DNA of 64,000 nucleotides, from contig NZ_BEWO01000007.1 in the NCBI RefSeq assembly GCF_002723975.1, positions 1-64,000 on the forward strand. Reading direction: 5' to 3'. The DNA is from Gluconobacter japonicus (GTDB lineage: Bacteria > Pseudomonadota > Alphaproteobacteria > Acetobacterales > Acetobacteraceae). Positions 24,787-34,700 of this stretch are shown in pieces; positions within the stretch are counted from its first letter, which is position 1; every line of letters starts with the position of its first letter. The notes under the pieces are model-generated. The model saw only the letters and a list, made by a program, of their open reading frames with translations, had not been told where the DNA came from and did not search any database. The translations under genes were made by a program, and so were the position numbers.

Positions 24787-25719
24787 ATGTTTTCCATCCA
24801 TACCCGGCAGGTACTTGCGAGAGCGGCCCTGCCCATTCTGATCCTGCTGGCGGTGGCGTTGGTATTGCTCGGGCTGGTCCGGCGGCCGGTGGTGGATGGA
24901 GTGCGTCTGAGGGCGACGGATATTCTGGCCCCTGCGTATCAGGCGCTTGTCTATCCGCAGACGCGGGTTCAGGAATGGCTGGTCGATTTGCGCGGGGCGA
25001 CAGATCTCGCCAAGGAAAATGTCAGTCTGCGCGATGAAAACCGTGCATTGCGGCACTGGTACGACGTGGCGGTTGCCTTGGCCGCGGAAAATGCGCGCCT
25101 GAAAAACAGTCTCCACTGGATACCGGAAAGCGCTCCTCAATACGTGACGGGCCGTGTGACGCGGGATGATGGTGGCCCTTACTCCCGTGCTGTGCTGTTG
25201 GACGTTGGAAGCGGGCATCAGGTGCATACGGGGGATGTGGCGCTCGATTCGGCAGGTTTGCTTGGACGTGTGACGGAAATTGGCCCGCATACTGTGCGTG
25301 TTTTGCTGATCAATGATGATGCAAGCCGTATTCCGGTGACCCTTTCTGGCTCTCACGGTGATGCCATCATGGCGGGTGATGACACGGATAATCCACGCCT
25401 GATCTATTACCCGCAGGATCATCATCCGGTTGAAGGCGAACGGGTCGAGACACGTGGTCAGAGCACCATGCCAGCCGGGCTGCCCATTGGAACCGTGCAT
25501 TATCTCGCTCCTAATCGGCCAGTCGTTATGCCTGATGCTGATCTGCGGCGGTTGGATATTGTTCGGGTGTTCGATTACGGAGAGGACGGTGGCCAGGCCC
25601 CGGATGCCCCGGGCCGCGTCAAGGTCCGTCGTCCCTCTGAGGAACCCTCCCTGCCAGGTGGATTGCCTTTTCCAAAACTGCCCGGAATGCCGGAGACCTT
25701 GGGAAAGGGGGGTCAATAA
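24787..25719 (+). CDS. mreC: Rod-shape protein MreC
   Basis: 310 residues. A single N-terminal membrane anchor (about 12-31), a coiled coil (about 70-100, NVSLRDENRALRHWYDVAVA) and a periplasmic beta-rich domain (GRVTRDDGGPYSRAVLLDVG, then GLLGRVTEIGPHTVRVLLI). The last 45 residues are Pro/Gly-rich. MreC scaffolds MreB, MreD, RodA and PBP2 in the elongasome. It starts 16 bases after the mreB stop and ends three bases before mreD. Confidence 0.94.
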   Translation: MFSIHTRQVLARAALPILILLAVALVLLGLVRRPVVDGVRLRATDILAPAYQALVYPQTRVQEWLVDLRGATDLAKENVSLRDENRALRHWYDVAVALAAENARLKNSLHWIPESAPQYVTGRVTRDDGGPYSRAVLLDVGSGHQVHTGDVALDSAGLLGRVTEIGPHTVRVLLINDDASRIPVTLSGSHGDAIMAGDDTDNPRLIYYPQDHHPVEGERVETRGQSTMPAGLPIGTVHYLAPNRPVVMPDADLRRLDIVRVFDYGEDGGQAPDAPGRVKVRRPSEEPSLPGGLPFPKLPGMPETLGKGGQ

Positions 25720-25722
25720 GCC

Positions 25723-26289
25723 ATGGTGGCCGAAAACTCTACGCCCCATCTGCACTCCGCTGTGGAGCCACGCCAGACATTACGTCGGCGGTTGGACATT
25801 ATCGCGCGGGCGGCCATGCCCTCGCTGTTCATTGTGCTGGTTGCCATTCTGCTTTCTGCACCTTTCGGTATCCCGGGGCAGTCTGAGCTTCAGTTCGGAA
25901 TTGCCATGTGCACTGTCTGGTTCTGGGCATTCAGTCGACCAAGATCCATGCCAGCCTGGGCAGTGTTTCTCTGTGGGCTGAGTGTTGAGGTTTTCAGTTT
26001 TGGCCCCCCCGGGGCCGTTCTCTTGTCCCTGCTGGTTATTTATGGTGTTGCCCACCACTGGCGATACGGACTGTCGCGTCTGGGCTTTGTGTCCTGCTGG
26101 CTGATTTTCAGCTTTTTTGCAGCGCTGGCATCCTTTTTTCAGTGGGCTCTCGTCTGTATCCATGCATTTGCGCTATTATCTCCGGCTCCGGGCCTCTTTC
26201 AGGCTGCGCTGACAATCGGTATCTATCCCAGCCTGACTGCGTTGTTTGTCTGGGGACGCCGCACGTTTGCCAATCCCGATCAGGCCTGA
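25723..26289 (+). CDS. mreD: Rod-shape protein MreD
   Basis: 188 residues. About 35 hydrophilic N-terminal residues are followed by five or six closely packed membrane helices, starting AMPSLFIVLVAILLSAPFG. MreD sequences diverge strongly, so the call rests on size, hydropathy and position between mreC and mrdA. It is an inner-membrane part of the Rod complex. The gene has only a three-base gap after mreC. Confidence 0.85.
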   Translation: MVAENSTPHLHSAVEPRQTLRRRLDIIARAAMPSLFIVLVAILLSAPFGIPGQSELQFGIAMCTVWFWAFSRPRSMPAWAVFLCGLSVEVFSFGPPGAVLLSLLVIYGVAHHWRYGLSRLGFVSCWLIFSFFAALASFFQWALVCIHAFALLSPAPGLFQAALTIGIYPSLTALFVWGRRTFANPDQA

Positions 26290-26354
26290 CTGCGCAATTT
26301 TCGCGTGTTTCACGCAAAATGCTGCCTTTTTTCCGGACTTGAACGCCAGACCTG

Positions 26355-28280
26355 ATGTCTTCCAGAAAACGCCCTTTTTGGTCCCTGCTGCGCTCACGAC
26401 GCCAGGACGCGCCCGTGCGCTCCGGGCGGGGTGTTTTCACGCGTCGTGCGCTGGTCGTGATGGCCGTGCAGGCGGGCGTTCTTGGGGCGTTGGGACGACG
26501 GCTTTATAATATTCAGACAGTTGAGGGCGATCATCTGCGTCAGCTTGCGGAGCGTAACCGCACCAGCAAGCGCCTTCTGGCACCGGCACGCGGAACAATC
26601 CATGATCGCTTTGGAGTGGCGCTTGCAGACAACAAGGTGAGTTGGCGTGCGCTGCTAATGCCGGAGGAAACGACGGACATTGCGGCGGTGATTGATCGGT
26701 TCTCGCAGATTGTTCCGCTGGATGAACACGATCACGCCCGGATTGAACGTGATCTGAAGCATGTTCACAAATATGTGCCAGTCACGCTGCATGAGTTTTT
26801 GTCCTGGGACGACATGGCGCGGATTGAGCTGAATGCTCCATCTCTTCCGGGTGTTCTTGTCGATGTCGGGTCAACCCGGCTGTATCCGTTTCAGGACCTG
26901 ACCGCTCATCTTGTTGGCTATGTTGCGCCTCCGAATGAAGAAGATGTCGCCAAGGATACGACGCTTTCCCTGCCCGGGATGCGTGTCGGGCGTGCAGGGA
27001 TCGAGCAGACGCAGGAAGCTTTACTGCGCGGTGATCCTGGCTCTGTGGAAATGGAAGTCAACGCGCTGGGTCGTGTGATCGGCGAAATTGATCGCGTTGA
27101 GGGACAGCAGGGCGAGGACGTACGTCTGACGCTGGATGTGGGTCTTCAAGGAAAGGTTCTGGAGTATCTCGGAGACCGCGTGGCCAGTTCTGTTGTGATG
27201 GATTGCCGGAATGGCGAAGTCCTTGCGATGGTTAGCACGCCGTCTTTTGATCCATCGCTGTTCGATTCAGGCGTAAGCCATGCCCAGTGGAACGAATGGG
27301 CGAATGATCCACGCACCCCGTTGGTCGACAAGGCTGTGTCTGGTCTTTATCCGCCGGGATCGACGTTCAAGCCTGCCGTCGCACTGGGCGCCCTGAAAGC
27401 GGGAGCGGTCACGGCGCAGGATCGCTTCAACTGTCCGGGTTATTTCGACATGGGCGGGGTGCGGTTCCACTGCTGGAACCGCTGGGGCCATGGTATGGTC
27501 AATATGCGTGATGCCCTGAAATATTCCTGCGACGTCTATTTTTACGAGGTGGCCCGCCGATGCGGAATGGATCCGGTCAAGGCAGTCGGTAACGCCATGG
27601 GACTGGGTGTCAAACTGGATATTGAACTGCCACATGTTCGCTCCGGGGTGATTCCAACACCCGAGTGGCGTCAGCAGCATGGTTTCCACTGGAACGGTGG
27701 GGATACCGTCAATGCGGGTATCGGGCAGGGCTTTGTGCAGGTGACGCCGCTGGCGTTGGCGACTTATGTGTCACGCATTGCGTCGGGCAGGAATGTCCAA
27801 CCTCATCTGATCCGGGCCACGAATGATCAGATGTCGAGCCTGGCATCGCTGGACGCCGTTCCGGTGGTGGACGTTCCGAAGGAACATCTGGATGTCATTC
27901 GGGGCGGAATGTTTGCGGTGGTGAACGAACCGCATGGATCGGCCCCCAAGGCGCGGCTGGACTTGCCGGATGTGCAGATGGCAGGCAAAACCGGGTCAGC
28001 GCAGGTGCGGCGTGTCTCTCGTGCGTTGCGGGAGTCCGGGCATTTCAATTCCATGAATCTGCCATGGGAATATCGCCCTCATGCGCTGTTCATCTGCTTC
28101 GCGCCTTATGATAATCCACGATATGCGGTGTCTGTCGTGGTTGAGCATGGCAATGCTGGTGCTGATGAAGCGGCACCTTTGGCTAAGCAGATCATGATGG
28201 AAGCTTTGGCGCGAGACCCTGCGAATCAGCCTCAGCCAACGGGGCAGACCGTGGCGCAGAAGGAGCCTGTTCAGGGATGA
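26355..28280 (+). CDS. mrdA: Penicillin-binding protein 2 (transpeptidase)
   Basis: 641 residues. A membrane anchor (about 32-50) is followed by the PBP dimerisation domain (LAPARGTIHDRFGVALADN) and the transpeptidase domain with all three motifs: SxxK at Ser336-Lys339 (PGSTFKPAVALG), SxD at 391-393 (KYSCDVYFYE), and KTGS at 545-548. It cross-links peptidoglycan during cell elongation with RodA. Its last bases overlap the rodA start (ATGA), indicating translational coupling. The C-terminal 35 residues are Gln/Pro-rich and probably disordered. Confidence 0.96.
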   Translation: MSSRKRPFWSLLRSRRQDAPVRSGRGVFTRRALVVMAVQAGVLGALGRRLYNIQTVEGDHLRQLAERNRTSKRLLAPARGTIHDRFGVALADNKVSWRALLMPEETTDIAAVIDRFSQIVPLDEHDHARIERDLKHVHKYVPVTLHEFLSWDDMARIELNAPSLPGVLVDVGSTRLYPFQDLTAHLVGYVAPPNEEDVAKDTTLSLPGMRVGRAGIEQTQEALLRGDPGSVEMEVNALGRVIGEIDRVEGQQGEDVRLTLDVGLQGKVLEYLGDRVASSVVMDCRNGEVLAMVSTPSFDPSLFDSGVSHAQWNEWANDPRTPLVDKAVSGLYPPGSTFKPAVALGALKAGAVTAQDRFNCPGYFDMGGVRFHCWNRWGHGMVNMRDALKYSCDVYFYEVARRCGMDPVKAVGNAMGLGVKLDIELPHVRSGVIPTPEWRQQHGFHWNGGDTVNAGIGQGFVQVTPLALATYVSRIASGRNVQPHLIRATNDQMSSLASLDAVPVVDVPKEHLDVIRGGMFAVVNEPHGSAPKARLDLPDVQMAGKTGSAQVRRVSRALRESGHFNSMNLPWEYRPHALFICFAPYDNPRYAVSVVVEHGNAGADEAAPLAKQIMMEALARDPANQPQPTGQTVAQKEPVQG

Positions 28281-29464
28281 GAGGCGGTGTCGTGAATGCA
28301 TTCGGCTTTCTGAAGTCCGACAAGAGACTGCTGCGGGCAGAGCCGGATTTCCGCCCCATGGCCCGGTTGCTTCAGGTGAACTGGCTGTATGTTCTGCTGG
28401 TTTGTCTGTTGGCTGGTGTTGGCTATATCGCGCTTTATTCGGCCGGAGGCGGATCGGCAAAGCCGTTTGCCGGGCCGCAGATGGTCCGGTTCGGCTTCGG
28501 GCTTGTAATGATGATTGCCGTGGCGCTCGTCAGTCCGCGGATCCTTCGCATGGTGTCCGTTCCGATTTATCTTCTCTCTATTGCGCTACTTGGTCTCGTG
28601 CTGCGGATGGGGCATGTGGGCAAGGGGGCCGAGCGCTGGATCAATCTGGCAGGAATGCAGTTTCAGCCGTCTGAATTTGCCAAGATCGGTCTGGTTCTGA
28701 TGCTGGCGACCTGGTTCCACAGGATTGGAAACGAGCGGATGGGCAATCCGCTGCGTCTCGTCATTCCCGCTATCCTGACGCTTCTGCCTGTTGTTCTGGT
28801 TCTGAAGGAGCCAAATCTGGGAACGGCGACCATTATTGGCGTTATCGGGGCCACTTTGTTCTTCGCGGCTGGAATGCGGCTCTGGCAGATCGTTCTTCTG
28901 GTGGCACCCATCCCGTTTCTGGGGAAGTTCATTTATGGCCATCTGCATGACTACCAGAAGGCCCGCATCGATACCTTCCTGCATCCTGAACATGATCCTC
29001 TGGGGGCTGGCTACAACATCATCCAGTCCAAGATTGCCTTGGGTTCTGGTGGCATGTGGGGCGAGGGGTATCTGCATGGCAGTCAGGGGCAGCTGAACTT
29101 CTTGCCGGAAAAGCAGACGGACTTCATTTTCACCATGATTGGTGAGGAATGGGGTTTTGCGGGCGGTATTGCCGTCATCGGTCTGCTGATGGTTCTGACG
29201 TTGGGAGCAACGCTCATTGCCATACGGAGCCGCAATCAGTTCGGGCGACTGCTCGGGCTTGGCATTGCGATGGATTTCTTCCTGTATTGTGCTGTCAATC
29301 TGTCGATGGTGATGGGCGCCATTCCAGTCGGTGGGGTGCCGCTCCCGCTGATTTCCTATGGCGGTTCGGCCATGCTGACGATGATGTTCGGTTTTGGGCT
29401 TCTGATGTCCGCCTGGGTTCATCGCAATGAGCGTGACCCAGGATTTGAGGACGAAGACGACTGA
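28277..29464 (+). CDS. mrdB: Rod-shape SEDS glycosyltransferase RodA
   Basis: 395 residues, about ten membrane helices, SEDS family. Signatures include GAERWINLAGMQFQPSEFAK, LVLKEPNLGTATII, LPEKQTDFIFTMIGEEWGFA and the C-terminal GAIPVGGVPLPLISYGGSAM. It polymerises lipid II glycan strands paired with PBP2. ATG 28277 overlaps the mrdA stop by four bases; the first 33 residues are cytoplasmic. It is the last gene of the shape operon and converges on idnD with a three-base gap and no visible terminator. Confidence 0.96.
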   Translation: MRGGVVNAFGFLKSDKRLLRAEPDFRPMARLLQVNWLYVLLVCLLAGVGYIALYSAGGGSAKPFAGPQMVRFGFGLVMMIAVALVSPRILRMVSVPIYLLSIALLGLVLRMGHVGKGAERWINLAGMQFQPSEFAKIGLVLMLATWFHRIGNERMGNPLRLVIPAILTLLPVVLVLKEPNLGTATIIGVIGATLFFAAGMRLWQIVLLVAPIPFLGKFIYGHLHDYQKARIDTFLHPEHDPLGAGYNIIQSKIALGSGGMWGEGYLHGSQGQLNFLPEKQTDFIFTMIGEEWGFAGGIAVIGLLMVLTLGATLIAIRSRNQFGRLLGLGIAMDFFLYCAVNLSMVMGAIPVGGVPLPLISYGGSAMLTMMFGFGLLMSAWVHRNERDPGFEDEDD

Positions 29465-29467
29465 TTT

Positions 29468-30508
29468 TCAGAGTTCCAGAAGAACTTTGGATGAGCTTTT
29501 TCGGTCCAGAGACGCGTCAAAAGCGTCTTTGTACTGAGCCAGCGGAAAGCTGTGGGTGATGAGACCGTCCGCAATCCACGGATTGTCTGCGAGGATTTTC
29601 AGTGCCTCTGCGAACTCTTCATCAAAGCGGAATGTTCCTCGATAGTCGATTTCCCGCGCGATAATCTGTCCTAGAGGGGCTGGTACATCGCCCGGTGGGA
29701 AAATCCCGACCTGAACGAGGGTGCCGCCTTTCTGTGTACGGGCGATTGCGGTCGGGAGGGCAGGGATGACGCCCGTGGCCTCAAAAACGATTTCGTACTC
29801 TGCGTCATGAGTGTCACGACCAGTGTTGACTGTGCCGGTTGCGCCGAGTTTGTGTGCGACGTCGAGGGCAAAGTCTTGCAAGTCGGTTGCGACAATCTCT
29901 GACGCGCCAGCGACTTTGAGACCTGCCACAATCAGGGCGCCAATCGGGCCGGCTCCCTGAACCATGATGCGTTTGCCCTTAACATCCCCGGCGCGCGCAA
30001 TCGCATGGAGGGCGACAGAGAAGGGTTCGGCAAGGCTGGCGCGTTTCACGTCCAGACCTGCTGGCAGCGGATAAAGCTGGGATGTTTCGACAACCATGTC
30101 CCGCCGGAAACCGCCATCCGTATGGGGAAGAAATGCAGCGCTGCCAAAAAAGCGCATGTTCCGGCACAGGTGCTTGGCGCCTCTTTCGCATTCAGGGCAG
30201 TGCCCACACGGACGAGCCGGATGGATGGCGACAGCGTCTCCGATCCTGAAACGTGTTTCGTCCGGGCTGACAGCTTCCACAATTCCGGAAACTTCATGAC
30301 CAAGAATCATCGGCTCGCGGAGGACGGATGCTCCGGCGCCGCCATGCAGGAAGTAATGCATGTCCGACCCGCAGATCCCACCCCAGGCTGGACGGACCAG
30401 CACCTGACCCGCCTTAAGCGGCAGGACGGCAACGGTCTCTAAACGCAGATCACCCTTTTCATGAATAACCAGAGCTTCGGTCGTCTGAGGAGCAGAAAGG
30501 CCGGGCAT
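29468..30508 (-). CDS. idnD: L-idonate 5-dehydrogenase-like zinc alcohol dehydrogenase
   Basis: 346 residues, medium-chain zinc dehydrogenase. Catalytic zinc ligands are Cys46 (GGICGSDMHYFLHGGAG, a stretch characteristic of IdnD) and His71/Glu72 in GHEVSG. The structural zinc cluster is complete with Cys101, 104, 107 and 115. The Rossmann motif is GAGPIGALIVAGLKVAG. The family interconverts L-idonate and 5-keto-D-gluconate, a relevant activity in ketogluconate-forming acetic acid bacteria. Related polyol dehydrogenases (sorbitol, xylitol) cannot be excluded. It has its own 110-base upstream gap, so it is probably expressed separately from the nuclease-helicase gene. Confidence 0.82.
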   Translation of the reverse strand: MPGLSAPQTTEALVIHEKGDLRLETVAVLPLKAGQVLVRPAWGGICGSDMHYFLHGGAGASVLREPMILGHEVSGIVEAVSPDETRFRIGDAVAIHPARPCGHCPECERGAKHLCRNMRFFGSAAFLPHTDGGFRRDMVVETSQLYPLPAGLDVKRASLAEPFSVALHAIARAGDVKGKRIMVQGAGPIGALIVAGLKVAGASEIVATDLQDFALDVAHKLGATGTVNTGRDTHDAEYEIVFEATGVIPALPTAIARTQKGGTLVQVGIFPPGDVPAPLGQIIAREIDYRGTFRFDEEFAEALKILADNPWIADGLITHSFPLAQYKDAFDASLDRKSSSKVLLEL

Positions 30509-30618
30509 GGCTTTGCCTCTTTCATCTGAGCAGCGTGAATGATGTCATTCAGATATGGCTGATCTTGCGCGCTAAAGGCAGTCACATTTGGGAGACGCGA
30601 TCAGGCTTGGCTATCCAT

Positions 30619-32640
30619 TCACACGTCTAGAAAACAGTTTTCGAGCGTGCGTAGAGTTTCCGCGTGTTTCAGTGGTTCAATGCCACACGCCAGAAGGAAG
30701 TCCGCAATGCTATTCAGCGTGTCTGGGCAGCGCGTCGGATCATCGGGATTGCCTTCCGGCACCCAGATGATGGTCTCATAACGTGCGCGGGTCAGCAGGA
30801 CGCGATAGGTGTTGAGAGACCAGAGGGCTTTTTCAGCGGACTTGACGGTCTGCCATGTGGTTCCGCTAAAACGCCGGGACTGCCAGCGTTGTGGATAGCC
30901 TGTACGGATGAGGTCTCCATCCCAGCAAAGGCCGACAAAATCCAGTTCCAGTCCCTGAATGGCAAATTGAGTGGCGACGGTTTCCAGCGCGTCCGAGGCC
31001 CGGACGTCCTTGTCTGGAATCCAGCGGTTCAAGAACCATTGAGCGACTGCGTTGGAGTCCATATGAGCCAGTTCTGCACCGAGGCCCTCCGCGCGCAATC
31101 GTTTGGCTTGAGAGCTGGCAATCAGGCCGCAGCGATAGGTCAGGCGGCTACGTTCTCGCAAGGCTTTGCGGAGCGCCGGAAGACTTCGCGTCAGACGGAA
31201 TGGAAGACTGGCGTTCTTCGCAATACTGCGCGCTAAAGAGGCATTGCCTTCCAGTACGGCATTCACCCATTTGGGCGTTGCAGTGTCCCGGAGGGAGCGA
31301 ACCGGTACTGTGAGGTGCAGAGAGGTTTCTTTCTGAACCGGCAAGGACGGAGGCAGAGTGGTGAGGCCGGGGATGGAACTGATAACGTCAGGCGAGGCGT
31401 GGATGTGCCATTCGGGACGGTTTGCAAGAGCGTCTCCCCAGCAGGCCATTCCCCCTTCACCGTCATGAATTTCCTGGCCTTGCCCGATGAGACAGATGAT
31501 GGCGGCAAATCCGTCATGTCGGTGCATGATGTCGAGGAGATGCGCAGGTTCAGACTGCGTCAGACGAACAGACCGCTGTGCACTTTTGCGAACAGCCTGA
31601 TCGGCGTTCCAGGAACGCTGGGCTTCGTCAATGATCATAATCCGTTCCGGCGGGCACTCTGCGGTGCGCCCAACATAGTAATCTCGGAATTTGGTCAGGG
31701 ACTGAATGGTGGATTCCATGCGCTGTTCTACAGCTGCGCGTTTCTGACCCTGTGCTACGGCGTCACGGGTCAGGGCTTCACGCAGAACATGGACGAGCGT
31801 TGGGTTGCCGGTGAGGAATGTGGCGGAATTATCTGGCTCCGTGGTGCCGAACGCAGCCTTAAGGCCGCAAAGCGTTTTCCCTGCGTCAGGAATGCCCGAA
31901 ACAAAAATGATTGTCTTCCGGTGTTGTCTCCGGGCGGTTTCAAGGAGTTCCGTGATACGGTCAGACGTCAGGGTCAGATTGGTCGCGTCTGCTCTCGCCG
32001 TGTGAATATCTGCGACGCTGTGCGTGGAATAGATGAGGCGTGCAGCCTCGACGATACTGGGAACGGGATTATAGGGTGCCTGTTCCCAATTATCCGGTTG
32101 CATGGGCGCTACGGAGTGCAATGTCCGGCGTGCGAGATCCGCCAAAAGCGCAGTCAAGTTCGCAGCATTGCATTTCAGAACGGAGGTAACGCCAGATCCT
32201 AAAAGGAGCGGCGATGTTTGAGCGGGTTGTGCGGCTTCTGTCGCAATCAGAATGGGGATGATTGGGTGATGACGGCTGCCTGCGTGAAAGTCCTGAAGGT
32301 CCAGCGCATAACCTTCGGTCTGGGCGAGAGCCGCGGCGTCGAATTGAGACGCACCAACCTTGAATTCAAGAACAAACGTCGCGTCCGGGGAAATGAGGAC
32401 GGTGTCGATCCGGCCGCCCAGGCGGGGAATTGGGAATTCAAACAGGATCTGCCAGCCTGCCGTTTGCGGCAGGGCGGTGAGCGTGGTGCGCAGAAGATCA
32501 AGTTGGGTGGCCCAGGCGCGGAGTTGCTGGGGTTCGCTGGAGAAGCGCCTGCGCCCGGCTTCATGGGCGAGGCGCTCTCCAATGCGATTCGGGTCCGTGT
32601 TGAGGAACGTGGCGACTGGGCCGGACCACCACGCTCCCAT
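30619..32640 (-). CDS. PD-(D/E)XK nuclease fused to SF1 helicase (DUF2075-like)
   Basis: 673 residues, soluble. Residues 65-100 look like a PD-(D/E)XK nuclease core: GGRIDTVLISPDATFVLEFK gives Asp79 and Glu92-x-Lys94 with the standard spacing. A superfamily 1 helicase of the DUF2075 type follows: Walker A GIPDAGKT (249-256), Walker B IIDEAQRSW (336-344), motif III-like LIGQGQEIHDGEGG (about 384-397), motif V region FAIQGLELDFVGLCW, and motif VI YRVLLTRARYETI. Such nuclease-helicase single proteins are common in phage-defence contexts, but a DNA or RNA repair role is possible. The start lies five bases after the glyS stop with GAGGG inside glyS, so it is translationally coupled to a housekeeping operon. 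Confidence 0.78.
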   Translation of the reverse strand: MGAWWSGPVATFLNTDPNRIGERLAHEAGRRRFSSEPQQLRAWATQLDLLRTTLTALPQTAGWQILFEFPIPRLGGRIDTVLISPDATFVLEFKVGASQFDAAALAQTEGYALDLQDFHAGSRHHPIIPILIATEAAQPAQTSPLLLGSGVTSVLKCNAANLTALLADLARRTLHSVAPMQPDNWEQAPYNPVPSIVEAARLIYSTHSVADIHTARADATNLTLTSDRITELLETARRQHRKTIIFVSGIPDAGKTLCGLKAAFGTTEPDNSATFLTGNPTLVHVLREALTRDAVAQGQKRAAVEQRMESTIQSLTKFRDYYVGRTAECPPERIMIIDEAQRSWNADQAVRKSAQRSVRLTQSEPAHLLDIMHRHDGFAAIICLIGQGQEIHDGEGGMACWGDALANRPEWHIHASPDVISSIPGLTTLPPSLPVQKETSLHLTVPVRSLRDTATPKWVNAVLEGNASLARSIAKNASLPFRLTRSLPALRKALRERSRLTYRCGLIASSQAKRLRAEGLGAELAHMDSNAVAQWFLNRWIPDKDVRASDALETVATQFAIQGLELDFVGLCWDGDLIRTGYPQRWQSRRFSGTTWQTVKSAEKALWSLNTYRVLLTRARYETIIWVPEGNPDDPTRCPDTLNSIADFLLACGIEPLKHAETLRTLENCFLDV

Positions 32641-32645
32641 CAGAT

Positions 32646-34700
32646 TCAGCCCTCGATCTGACCGAAATCGGCGATCAGGGCTGTGGTTGTGCGGAAGGTC
32701 GCCAGAAGCTTCAGGCGGTTGGCGCGAATGTCAGCTTCCGGGGCGTTGACGGTAACAGCATCGAAAAAGCGGTCCAATGTCGGGCGCAGTGCTGCAATCG
32801 CCTGCATTGCATCGGTGAAACGCTCGTTTTTCAGGGCCGTCTCGATTGCAGGCACGGCACTGTTCAGACCATCTGCCAGAGCGCGCTCTTCATCCTGTGC
32901 GTAGAGAGACGCATCCGGTGTTCCCTTGTGAGGGCCGTCCTTCTTGTCTTCGATGCGCAGAATGTTGGCGGCGCGCTTGGCTGCGGCGAGAAGGTTCTTG
33001 CCGTCTTCCGTCTGGATCATGTCAGACAGCGCCGAGGTACGAGCCAGAAGGCGTACAAGATCGCCATCCAGACCGCCTGCAAGTGTGGCGGCCAGAACGT
33101 CATGGCGCTCGCCTTCGCTGCGAAGCTGAACACGCAGACGGTCTGCCATGAAGTCCGGCAGTTTGGCGAGTTCCCCGCCGGTGCGACCGTTTGCGGCCTT
33201 GGCAAAGAGGTCCGTCAGGTCGAGGCGCAGACCGTTGTCACGAATGGTGCGGATCACGCCCAGTGCAGCCCGGCGCAGGCCGTACGGATCGCCCGAGCCG
33301 GTGGGTGTCTCGCCAATGGCAAAGAAGCCAGCCAGCAGATCCAGACGGTCCGCAAGGGCCACGGCAACCGAGACAGGCGCTTTTGCCGTATCGTCGGACT
33401 GGCCGCGCGGCATGTAATGCTCGGCCACAGCCTTCGAAACAGCGTCGCCTTCGCCGTCATGTGCTGCGTAATAGCCACCCATGACGCCCTGAAGCTCGGG
33501 GAATTCGCCGACCATACCGGTTGTCAGATCGGCTTTAGACAGCAGACCTGCGCGCTTTGCCTGTTCAATCTGCTCTGCGCTCAGGCCTATGGCCGCAGCG
33601 ACCGTTCCGGCAAGATCGGAAATCCGCTTGGCGCGCTCCCCCTGTGTTCCCAGCTTTGCATGGAACGTCACGGCATCGAGGGCTGCTACGCGGTCCGCGA
33701 GCTTTGTCTTGCGATCCAGATCCCAGAAGTGGCGGGCATCGGCAAAACGGGCACGCAGAACGCGTTCGTTTCCGGCAATCGTCAGCTTGCCGCCGTCCTT
33801 GAACGGCAGGTTGGCGACGAAAGCGAAGAAGGGCGCGGCCTTGCCGTCTGCATTGCGCAGGGCAAAGTAGCGCTGATTGATGCGCATCGAGACCTGCATG
33901 ACTTCGGCGGGCAGATCCATGAAAGCATCGTCGATGCGGCCCAGAAGCGGAACCGGATATTCAACCAGACCGGCGACTTCATCGACCAGTCCTTCGTCTT
34001 CCACAACCGTAATGCCCTGCTGGTCTGCCAGACGGTGAACACCGGTGCGGATCATGTCGCGGCGCTTGTCCGCGTCAACGATGACGGAGCGTGTTTCCAG
34101 CTCTTCCAGCCAGTGATCTGCCGAACGGACTTCAAATCCGCCGGGCGCCAGAAATCGATGGCCTTCGGACAGGTTGGAGGACTTCAGGCCGTGAGCATCG
34201 TCGCCATCGCGGGCGAGCGAGAAGGGAACGACCTTGCCATCAAGAAGGCAGGTGATGCGACGGAGCGGGCGGACCCATGAGAAGTTTGAGCCTGCACCCC
34301 AGCGCATGGATTTGGCCCAGGGAAACTTCCACAGAAGGTCCGGTACAACTTCGGCGATGCGGCTTTCTGCGCTTACGGGGTCAAGCTGCTTGTTCAGAAC
34401 CCAGAAGCCGTTTTCCAGCGTGAGTTCATCAGCCGTCACGCCATGCTTGCGGGTAAAGCCTTCAAGAGCCTTTTCCGGTGCTCCTTCGCGAGGCCCGCGC
34501 TCGGAGACGGTACGAGCTGGGATTTCGGCATCGACGTTCAGAACGGTTGCGATGCGACGGGTGCCGTAGAACGTCTGAACATCGGATGGATTAAGGCCAT
34601 CGAGCGCCTTGGTCAGAAGGGCGCCGAGTTCGCTCGCAGCTTTGGGCTGCATGCCTGCCGGGATTTCCTCGCAGAACAGTTCAAGCAACAGTTCAGCCAT
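32646..34700 (-). CDS. glyS: Glycyl-tRNA synthetase beta subunit
   Basis: 684 residues from ATG 34700 ([20 protein letters not shown], the family start), with GGAGGAG eight bases upstream. The open frame extends 12 codons further into glyQ but without similarity. With GlyQ it forms the alpha2beta2 enzyme charging tRNA-Gly. The beta subunit carries the HD-like region, the B3/B4-type modules and a C-terminal DALR anticodon-binding domain. It overlaps glyQ by eight bases and is followed after five bases by the nuclease-helicase gene. Confidence 0.96.
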   Translation of the reverse strand: MAELLLELFCEEIPAGMQPKAASELGALLTKALDGLNPSDVQTFYGTRRIATVLNVDAEIPARTVSERGPREGAPEKALEGFTRKHGVTADELTLENGFWVLNKQLDPVSAESRIAEVVPDLLWKFPWAKSMRWGAGSNFSWVRPLRRITCLLDGKVVPFSLARDGDDAHGLKSSNLSEGHRFLAPGGFEVRSADHWLEELETRSVIVDADKRRDMIRTGVHRLADQQGITVVEDEGLVDEVAGLVEYPVPLLGRIDDAFMDLPAEVMQVSMRINQRYFALRNADGKAAPFFAFVANLPFKDGGKLTIAGNERVLRARFADARHFWDLDRKTKLADRVAALDAVTFHAKLGTQGERAKRISDLAGTVAAAIGLSAEQIEQAKRAGLLSKADLTTGMVGEFPELQGVMGGYYAAHDGEGDAVSKAVAEHYMPRGQSDDTAKAPVSVAVALADRLDLLAGFFAIGETPTGSGDPYGLRRAALGVIRTIRDNGLRLDLTDLFAKAANGRTGGELAKLPDFMADRLRVQLRSEGERHDVLAATLAGGLDGDLVRLLARTSALSDMIQTEDGKNLLAAAKRAANILRIEDKKDGPHKGTPDASLYAQDEERALADGLNSAVPAIETALKNERFTDAMQAIAALRPTLDRFFDAVTVNAPEADIRANRLKLLATFRTTTALIADFGQIEG

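Noticed and set aside
32928-34280. 450-codon plus-strand frame opposite glyS
   Set aside because: Shadow frame; glyS in the opposite strand is unambiguous.
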